Shown one piece after another: positions 58,124 through 64,000 of a stretch of 64,000 nucleotides of DNA. Made by a program: the position numbers and the translations under genes. Origin of the DNA: CAZAAW01 sp964483325 (GTDB lineage: Bacteria > Pseudomonadota > Alphaproteobacteria > Rhizobiales > Kaistiaceae); the NCBI GenBank assembly GCA_964483325.1, contig CAZAAW010000009.1, forward strand, positions 45,919 to 109,918. The letters are read 5' to 3'. How positions within the stretch are numbered: position 1 is the stretch's first letter; every line of letters starts with the position of its first letter. The notes under the pieces were generated by a model. The model saw only the letters and a list, made by a program, of their open reading frames with translations, did no database searches and was not told where the DNA came from.

Positions 58124-60639
58124 GGCGCCGGCGTCGCGTCGAGCGGCAGCGAAAAGATGAAGGTCGCGCCCTGCGGTTCGTTCTTCTCCGCCCACAGCCG
58201 GCCGCCATGCGATTCGACGATCGTTCGGCAGATTGCGAGCCCCATGCCCATGCCGTTCTGCTTCGTCGTGAAGAACGGCTCGAAGATCCGGTCGGGAAAT
58301 TCGACGCCGGCGCCGCGATCGCTGATCTCGGTCCGGAGCGCATCGGTCGTCCGGCGCACGCGCACGCCGAGCACCCGTTCACCCGTATCGCTCATCGCGT
58401 CCATGCCGTTGCGCATGAGGTTGATCAGCACCTGCTGGACCTGGATGCGGTCGAGCGCAACGGCGGGAAGATCGTCCTCGACATCGATCTCCAGACGCAC
58501 AGAGCGCCGCACCGCCTCCTCGGCCACGAGCTCGCGGGCTTCGGCGACGACGCTGCCGAGCTTCACCGGCGGCCGTGGTGCGGTCGACTGCCGGAACAGG
58601 GCGCGGATGCGGCTGACGACTTCTGCGGCTGAATTGGCGTCGCGGATGATGCGCTCGGCGGTGATCCGCGCCCGCTCGACATTCGGCGGTTCTGCCGCCA
58701 GCCAGCGGTCGCAGGCATGCGAATTGGCGACGATCGCCGCCAGCGGCTGGTTCACCTCATGCGCGATGGAGGCCGACAGCTCGGCAAGGCTGGCCGCCTC
58801 GGACGAGAGCGCCAGCCTTTCCCGCGTCTGGCGCAGCTCTTCCTGGGCGCGTACTTCGTCGTCGATGTCGAAGCTCACGCCGTACCATTCGACGATCTGT
58901 CCCTCGCCATCACGCAGCGGCTCGGCGCGGCAATTGATCCAGCGGAAGACGCCGTCGTGGCGCCGTTGCCGGTATTTCATTGCGAAGGTTTCGCCGGTGC
59001 TGAAGGCATGTGCCAGCGCGCGCTGCACTGCCGCCGCGTCGTCGGGATGGACGGAGCTCTGGATGGCCATCTGCAGCCGGCTGGACTCGGGCACGTCGAG
59101 GTCGGTCAGCGTCAGACCGACATAGTCGGCCAGTCGCCGGTTCAGATAGGACGGCTCGCCCGAGCCTGAGGCGGCCCAGATCTGCGTCGGCAGGGCATCG
59201 ACGAGCCGCCGCAGCTGCCGCTCGCTTTCACGCAGGGCCGCCTCGGCGCGCAGCTGGTCGTCGATGTCGTGGCAGAGGCCGTACCACTGGACGATGCGCC
59301 CGCCTTCGCCGCGCATTGGCTCGGCGCGGCTCGACATCCAGTGATAGACGCCGTCCTGCCGTCGCAGGCGATAGCGCTGCGCGAAAGACTCGCCGGTTGC
59401 CAGGGAGCGCTCGAGGGCGCTGCGGAACGCTGCCGCGTCGTCGGGATGGATTCCGGCCTCGATCAGCACCTCGAGCGGCCGGCTGCCGGGACGCTGCAGG
59501 TCGGCGATATCGAGGCCGATGAAATCCACCATGCGCCGATTGAAATAGACCGGCTCGCCTTCCGGCGTCAGGCGCCAGAGATGGCTGGGCACCATGTCGA
59601 CAAGCTGCGACAGTTCCCGCTGCCGGTCGCGCAGCGTCTCCACGGTCTTCCTGTAGACGTCGATGTCGATCGACGTGCCGTACCAGCCGGTGATGCGGCC
59701 CTCGGCATCGCGCAGCGGTCGCGCCGCGCTGCGGGCCCAGGCATGGATGCCGGTCCTGCGGCGGATGCGGTGCTCGGCATTGTAGGGCTCTCCCGTCGCC
59801 AGGCAGCGCCGCCAGGCGCTCTCGACGGCCTCGGCATCGTCCGGATGGAGCAGCTGCCACCAGCTCGAATGGCCTTCGGCGAGGGAGGCATTGAGGTCCT
59901 CCGGCGTCAGGCCGAGGGAGGTCTGGGCAAAGGGCGGCAGGTAGGTCCAGCGGCCGGCAGCATCGAAGGCCCAGGCATTGCCGAACAGGTCTTCGACGAT
60001 CTTCGCCGCTGCAACGGCCGCGCCGGCTTCTTCCGGTGCGAGCGACGCCGCGCCGGGAAGCCCACCGGCCGGCGCCAGTTCGGCGACAGCGACGTCGACG
60101 CCATAGCCCGGCTCGGCGCGGGTCTCGGTTACACGAAAGCTGCCGTCTGCCTGCCGCCGGCGCAATCCGATGACCTGCGGGACGCTAGTCCAGAAGGCGC
60201 GGGCCACCGCCTGTTCCGCCGCCGGCCTGTCCTCCGGATGGATGTCGCCGAGGACGGCCGGTTGCCTCAGCTTGCCTTCACGGCCGGACTGCGCCACGTC
60301 GGCAGTCAGCCGCGGCGCCGACGCCCTGTCGCTGCCATCGGCACGGGCGGGCGTGGCGACCATGGCGCCGAGGCATAGCGCTGCGCCGAGGACGGCCGCC
60401 CAGGAGAGGGCGAGCTGGCGCGTCCCGTCGAACGACATGGTCGCCGCCAGCAAGGCGCCGGCGAGGGCGATCAGCACGACGGTGTTAACGGCGACAGCGT
60501 GGCCGGGCGCCAGAAGGAGCAGGGCGAAGACGGGGGCCAGCAGGCCGAGAGGCGACATGGTCCACCAGGAAGCCGCGATGCCGATGGCCGCGGCGAGGAT
60601 CGCCAGGCCCAGGCGTTGTCGTGGAAGCACTGCTCTCAT
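58120..60639 (-). CDS. Multi-PAS sensor histidine kinase (FixL-like)
   Basis: About 839 residues from the ATG at 60639 (GGGAG 9 nt upstream); an ATG at 60690 is in frame but has no ribosome site. Residues about 8-100 contain three or four membrane helices. Four PAS/PAC units follow. The last three are clear, each with an (I/V/L)HPDDA stretch and a closing WYG..DID PAC motif, a PAS_3-like pattern. The H-box is SIAHEVNQPLAAI (H627), a HisKA variant typical of FixL/DctB-like kinases. HATPase motifs include NLMRNGMDAM, DRGAGVEF and GMGMGLAI. No heme-type PAS His could be assigned, so the signal is unknown. Confidence 0.93.
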   Translation of the reverse strand: MRAVLPRQRLGLAILAAAIGIAASWWTMSPLGLLAPVFALLLLAPGHAVAVNTVVLIALAGALLAATMSFDGTRQLALSWAAVLGAALCLGAMVATPARADGSDRASAPRLTADVAQSGREGKLRQPAVLGDIHPEDRPAAEQAVARAFWTSVPQVIGLRRRQADGSFRVTETRAEPGYGVDVAVAELAPAGGLPGAASLAPEEAGAAVAAAKIVEDLFGNAWAFDAAGRWTYLPPFAQTSLGLTPEDLNASLAEGHSSWWQLLHPDDAEAVESAWRRCLATGEPYNAEHRIRRRTGIHAWARSAARPLRDAEGRITGWYGTSIDIDVYRKTVETLRDRQRELSQLVDMVPSHLWRLTPEGEPVYFNRRMVDFIGLDIADLQRPGSRPLEVLIEAGIHPDDAAAFRSALERSLATGESFAQRYRLRRQDGVYHWMSSRAEPMRGEGGRIVQWYGLCHDIDDQLRAEAALRESERQLRRLVDALPTQIWAASGSGEPSYLNRRLADYVGLTLTDLDVPESSRLQMAIQSSVHPDDAAAVQRALAHAFSTGETFAMKYRQRRHDGVFRWINCRAEPLRDGEGQIVEWYGVSFDIDDEVRAQEELRQTRERLALSSEAASLAELSASIAHEVNQPLAAIVANSHACDRWLAAEPPNVERARITAERIIRDANSAAEVVSRIRALFRQSTAPRPPVKLGSVVAEARELVAEEAVRRSVRLEIDVEDDLPAVALDRIQVQQVLINLMRNGMDAMSDTGERVLGVRVRRTTDALRTEISDRGAGVEFPDRIFEPFFTTKQNGMGMGLAICRTIVESHGGRLWAEKNEPQGATFIFSLPLDATPAP

Positions 60640-60819
60640 GCTCGGCCGCTCCCGTCGCGTGAGGAAAGCCAGGGCTCGCCGGCGCTTCATGCGGCGCTTG
60701 CCGGCAGGCGCCGGCTTGGCGGACCGGCGCCTACCGTAGACCCGTCAAGCGCCGGTCGCATCTCATGGAAATCCATGCATCCGGAAAAACATGCCGCCCA
60801 CCAGCGGCCGGCGGCGGAC

Positions 60820-60857
60820 GGAGAGAGCCGGCGGCGGGTGCCCTGCCGGCTCTCTCC
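60820..60857 (-). terminator. 13-bp hairpin after alpha/beta hydrolase gene
   Basis: GGAGAGAGCCGGC (60820-60832) with its exact complement (60845-60857), 12-nt loop, 7 bp beyond the stop. No T-tract follows in the minus-strand direction. Confidence 0.5.
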
Positions 60858-60864
60858 AAGGGCG

Positions 60865-61653
60865 TTAGTTAATCTGCCCCGCTGCAGCGGCTTCCTCGAT
60901 GACGGCGGAGACCTCAGCCGGATGCGAGATCATCAGGGCGTGCGAGCCGCCCTCGATTGCCATCGTCTTCACGGCATGGGCGCGGTCGGCCATGAAGGTG
61001 ACGACGGCGGCCGGGATGTTGCGGTCCTCGGCGCCGTAGATGACGTAGGACGGCAGCGCCTTCCAGGTCGCGACGGTAGTGAGCTCGGAGAGAGCCTCCT
61101 GCGTCACCGGGCGCTGCGTCGCCGCCATCAGCGCCGTGACATCCTCCGGGACATCGGCGGCGAACTGGTCGTGGAACTTGGCCGGCTGGATGTAGAGATC
61201 CGTTCCGCCGTCCGGCAGCGCCACCGGCTGCAGAGCATCTCCCAGCGTGCTGCCGGGGAACTTGGTCGACAGGGTGAAGGCGGATTCGCCGACCTCCGGC
61301 ACGAAGGCGGCGACGTAGACGAGCGCCTTGACGTTGTCATTGCCGCTCGCCGCCTCGGTGATGACGAGGCCGCCATAGGAATGGCCGACGAGCACGACAT
61401 CGCCGGGGATCGACTTCACCACCGCTGCGACAGAAGCGGCATCGCCGGCCAGGCTGCGCAGGGGGTTGGCCACGGCGATTGTGCGATAGCCGTCCCTGCT
61501 GAGATCGGCGATGACGCCATTCCAGCCCGAGGCGTCGGCGAAGGTGCCATGCACCAGCACGATCGTCGGCCGCGGCGCGGGTTCCTGGGCGACGGCGCCC
61601 GCCGAGGCGCCGAGCGCCGCGGCAAGGGCGAGCAGTCCAATAGTCTTCTGCAT
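60865..61653 (-). CDS. Exported alpha/beta hydrolase
   Basis: 262 residues from the ATG at 61653 (GGAGG at 8-nt spacing). Residues 1-22 are a Sec signal peptide ending GAVAQ. The fold is an alpha/beta hydrolase of the RsbQ/esterase-like AB_hydrolase_6 group: VLVHGTFADASGW is the oxyanion region, the nucleophile is S92 in VGHSYGG, and the His is in EGGSHALMISHP near the C-terminus. The substrate is unknown; homologues include salicylate or methyl-ester hydrolases. Confidence 0.88.
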   Translation of the reverse strand: MQKTIGLLALAAALGASAGAVAQEPAPRPTIVLVHGTFADASGWNGVIADLSRDGYRTIAVANPLRSLAGDAASVAAVVKSIPGDVVLVGHSYGGLVITEAASGNDNVKALVYVAAFVPEVGESAFTLSTKFPGSTLGDALQPVALPDGGTDLYIQPAKFHDQFAADVPEDVTALMAATQRPVTQEALSELTTVATWKALPSYVIYGAEDRNIPAAVVTFMADRAHAVKTMAIEGGSHALMISHPAEVSAVIEEAAAAGQIN

Positions 61654-61942
61654 CTCACAGTCCTCCATCTCTGCGGCCGTCATGGCCGTGAGGCTCAGGA
61701 TGGAGAGCGGCGGCGGGCGCAACCATTGTGCCGGGGGAGAGCTTTCCCATGCCGCGACGCCGGCCCGGCGCATGCCTGCGGATGGCATCAGCCGGCCGCG
61801 CCGTCTGGTCGCCGCATCCCTTGGCAGGGGTGAGCTTCGCCCTTCGGGCGATGGCAGCCGGCGTCGGCCTGGCGGCAACTGAATGGCGGGGTCGAGCCAC
61901 GCCTGGCCGGCCCGCTCAAAGCCCTTTCGAAGGAGATCAGCA

Positions 61943-62968
61943 ATGCCTCAGAACACCCGCTCGCCGATGGCAGGCACGCACCTGCCCGCCGCTACCGCCG
62001 GCGCTTCCGTCATGCGGCCCCGGCCGCTCGAGCCGACCACCCAGGCTTTCGTCGACAGCCTTGCCGGCTCCACGCCGATCCCGGAACTCGGCCCCGATGC
62101 GGCGCGCGCCGTCCTTTCCGATGCGCAGAAAAGCGTCGACGTCCGGCTGCCGGAGGTGGCGGTCAAGGATGTCACCCTTCCCATCGGTCCGACCGGCAGG
62201 ACCGATATTCGCGTCATGCGCCCGATGGATGCGGCCGGCACCCTCCCGGCCGTGGTCTACATGCATGGCGGCGGATGGGTCCTCGGCGGCAAGGACACGC
62301 ACGACCGGCTGATGCGCGAGATCACCGTCGGCGCCGGCGCTACCGTCATCTTCGTCGACTACGAACGTTCGCCCGAGAGCCGCTTTCCCGTCGCGGTGGA
62401 GCAGGGCTATGCCGTGGCGAAGCATGTCGCCGACAATGCCGGCACGCTCGGCATCGATGCCGGCCGCCTGGTGATCGCCGGCGACAGCGTCGGCGGCAAC
62501 ATGGCGGCGGTCATCGCCCTGATGGCGAAGGAGCGGCGCGGACCGAAGCTTGCCGCGCAGCTCCTGTTCTATCCTGTGACCGACGCCGCGATGGCGACGG
62601 AATCCTACGAGGAATTCGCCGACGGCCCGTGGCTTACCCGGCAGTCGATGGTCTGGTTCTGGGACCAGTACATTGCGGCGGGCGACGAGCGCGACGACAT
62701 CCATGTCTCGCCGCTCAACGCCACCGGCGACGATCTCGACGGCCTGCCGCAGACGCTTCTTATCGTCGATGAGAACGACGTGCTGCGCGACGAGGGCGAA
62801 GCCTATGGCCGCAAGCTGGCAGCGGCCGGCGTGCGCGTCACGTCGCTGCGCTACAACGGCACAATCCACGACTTCATGATGCTCAACGCCCTGGCGACGA
62901 CCCCCGCGGTGCGGGCTGCCGTCGGCCAGGCCAACGCCTATCTCCGGCACGTCTTCGCCGCGCAATAG
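61943..62968 (+). CDS. Alpha/beta hydrolase, hormone-sensitive-lipase (HSL) family esterase
   Basis: 341 residues. The oxyanion motif HGGGW (H108-W112) and the nucleophile motif GDSVGGN (S182) define the bacterial HSL family. The Asp (IVDENDVLRDEG) and His (NGTIHDFMML) complete the triad. The ATG at 61943 has AAGGAG upstream; the longer frame is not needed. No signal peptide is evident. It is divergent from the exported hydrolase; the 289-bp gap holds nothing else I can support. Confidence 0.9.
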   Translation: MPQNTRSPMAGTHLPAATAGASVMRPRPLEPTTQAFVDSLAGSTPIPELGPDAARAVLSDAQKSVDVRLPEVAVKDVTLPIGPTGRTDIRVMRPMDAAGTLPAVVYMHGGGWVLGGKDTHDRLMREITVGAGATVIFVDYERSPESRFPVAVEQGYAVAKHVADNAGTLGIDAGRLVIAGDSVGGNMAAVIALMAKERRGPKLAAQLLFYPVTDAAMATESYEEFADGPWLTRQSMVWFWDQYIAAGDERDDIHVSPLNATGDDLDGLPQTLLIVDENDVLRDEGEAYGRKLAAAGVRVTSLRYNGTIHDFMMLNALATTPAVRAAVGQANAYLRHVFAAQ

Positions 62969-62980
62969 TCCGCCGACCGC

Positions 62981-63012
62981 GGTGCGGCGGGCAGCCCCCG
63001 GCCCGCCGCACC
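62981..63012 (+). terminator. 12-bp hairpin after HSL-family gene
   Basis: GGTGCGGCGGGC (62981-62992) and its exact complement (63001-63012) with an 8-nt loop, 12 bp after the stop. An outer CCGACC/GGTCGG pair extends it. There is no T-tract. Confidence 0.55.
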
Positions 63013-63124
63013 GATACGCCCGGTCGGCTAAACCTTCGGCTTAGGCGTTCAATCCCTCCGTACGATGGCGGTCAGGCGGGTCGCGGCGCAGCCTGACGAT
63101 CACCTCAATCAAAGGAGCGTTGCG

Positions 63125-63868
63125 ATGAAGATCGTCATTATCGGCGGCACCGGGCTCATCGGGTCGAAGCTTGTCGGCCGTCTGCGGGGAGAAGGACACG
63201 ATGCCGTCGCCGCGGCGCCGGCAACCGGCGTCAACACCGTAACGGGCGATGGCTTGGCGGAGGTTCTGGAGGAGGCGCAGGTCGTTGTCGACGTCGCCAA
63301 CTCGCCGTCCTTCGATGCAGTCCCAGCGCAGGAATTCTTTGCTGCTGCCGGCCGCAATCTGCTCGCCGCCGAGGCCGCCGCCGGCGTCGCCCACCATGTC
63401 ACGCTGTCGGTGGTCGGCACCGAGCGGCTGCTCGACAGCGGCTATTTCCGCGCCAAGCTCCTTCAGGAAGACCTGGTGCGCCAATCCGGCCGGCCCTACA
63501 CCATCCTGCGCTCGACCCAGTTCTTCGAGTTCATGAACGGCATCCCCGCCTCGAACGCCGAGGGCGGCATCATCCGGCTCTCGCCGGCGCTGGTGCAGCC
63601 GGTGGCGGCCGACGACGTCGCGGCGGCGCTGGCCGAGATCGCCCTTGAGCCACCCGTCAACGGCACGATCGAACTGGCTGGGCCGGACATCTTCCCGCTT
63701 GCCGGCATCGTCGGCCGGGCGCTCGCCGCGGCATCCGACGAGCGGATCGTCGTGCCGGACCCGCACGCCCGCTATTTCGGCGTCGAACTCGGCGAGCACA
63801 CGCTGGTCCCGTCGTCTCTACCCCGCATCGGTCCGACGACCTTCGCCGCCTGGGTCGCGGGTCGTTGA
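63125..63868 (+). CDS. NAD(P)-binding atypical SDR (NmrA/YesF-like)
   Basis: 247 residues. The Rossmann motif IIGGTGLIGSKLV is at 5-17. No classical YxxxK is present at the SDR position: the chain reads SGYFRAKLLQEDLV, which gives Y-x-x-x-K in the atypical place. RPYTILRSTQFFEF and the VAADDVAAALAEIA stretch are typical of NmrA-like/NAD(P)H-binding proteins. AAAGGAG precedes the ATG at 63125. It may act as a quinone or stress-related reductase; substrate unknown. Confidence 0.88.
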   Translation: MKIVIIGGTGLIGSKLVGRLRGEGHDAVAAAPATGVNTVTGDGLAEVLEEAQVVVDVANSPSFDAVPAQEFFAAAGRNLLAAEAAAGVAHHVTLSVVGTERLLDSGYFRAKLLQEDLVRQSGRPYTILRSTQFFEFMNGIPASNAEGGIIRLSPALVQPVAADDVAAALAEIALEPPVNGTIELAGPDIFPLAGIVGRALAAASDERIVVPDPHARYFGVELGEHTLVPSSLPRIGPTTFAAWVAGR

Positions 63869-63947
63869 TAGCCGGCGGCGCGCATGCAAATGCGGCCTCT
63901 CGATTTCATTGTCGGCCAAAAAATAGGTTATTTCAGCAACTTAAAAG

Positions 63948-64000
63948 TGGAGCGGGTGAAGGGAATCGAACCCTCGTCATCAGCTTGGGAAGCGTGGTCA
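63948..64000 (-). tRNA. tRNA-Gly(CCC), 5' part cut by window edge
   Basis: The 3' end CACCCGC-T-CCA (CCA encoded, 63948-63950), T-arm GAGGG-TTCGATT-CCCTT and anticodon loop TTCCCAA (anticodon complement at 63987-63989) match bacterial tRNA-Gly(CCC). About 20 nt (D-arm and acceptor 5' strand) lie beyond base 64000. The anticodon stem pairs poorly as read: GCTGA on the 3' side against CACGC on the 5' side gives only two pairs. Confidence 0.8.

Noticed and set aside
1..64000. CRISPR array, prophage, insertion sequence or replication origin.
   Set aside because: No regularly spaced repeats, phage structural genes, transposases, terminal inverted repeats, or dnaA-box clusters were seen on reading both strands.

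Overview
The window is high-GC (clearly above 60%) chromosomal DNA of an alphaproteobacterium, most likely a member of the Hyphomicrobiales (Rhizobiales). This rests on gene content and order: hslVU beside hisBH and hisAFE, a mannose-type EIIA/HPr pair near ahcY, a long two-domain dCTP deaminase divergent from metZ with a SAM-II riboswitch, DUF1150 beside hsp20, and a divL-tsaE/amgK-murU-addB-addA block. Coding density is high, and many genes are joined by 4-bp start/stop overlaps. I see no insertion sequence, phage gene, CRISPR array or rRNA. The only RNA gene is a partial tRNA-Gly at the right edge.

Layout. 1-10 kb: heat-shock protease hslVU, histidine genes hisB and hisH on the plus strand, a sensor-less hybrid kinase, then a minus-strand set running hisA, hisF, hisE, coaA, grpE. 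10-14 kb: an MgtC-like membrane protein, the regulatory PTS pair EIIA/HPr, a Bcr/CflA exporter, and ahcY behind a promoter-overlapping palindrome. 15-18 kb: a short-chain dehydrogenase, dCTP deaminase, and metZ behind a SAM-II riboswitch with its own terminator. 18-31 kb: a secreted AlgE-like beta-helix/RTX protein with substituted catalytic residues, a CPA2 antiporter, DUF1150-hsp20, envelope proteins including a SleB-type hydrolase, a dihydroorotase, ygfZ, an HD hydrolase, and a cytoplasmic sulfite-oxidase-like/flavin reductase pair.

31-42 kb is an anaerobic respiration block on the minus strand: narK-narG-narH-narJ-narI-ppiC, then a HutW/ChuW-type radical SAM gene, a TehA/SLAC1-type anion channel and a 94-residue unknown. 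FNR/FixK-like 14-bp sites lie upstream of narK and of the radical SAM gene. 43-55 kb is a cell-cycle, envelope and DNA-repair block: divL (tyrosine in place of the phospho-accepting histidine), a TsaE-AmgK fusion, murU, addB, addA. 55-61 kb: a sulfurtransferase and a four-gene FixL/FixJ-like phosphorelay (PAS kinase, response regulator, lone receiver, response regulator), all overlapping. 61-64 kb: two alpha/beta hydrolases, an NAD(P)-binding protein and the tRNA-Gly.

Recurring regulation. Three heat-shock transcription units (hslVU, grpE, hsp20) carry the same (C/T)TTG-N18-(CTACATA/CTGATAT/CCCATAT) promoter, as expected for RpoH. Two methionine-cycle genes are controlled by different means: an RNA switch at metZ and a DNA palindrome at ahcY. 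TTAACC elements resembling CtrA half-sites lie upstream of divL and of the sleB-type gene.

All identifications come from reading the sequence and from remembered family features. No database search was run.
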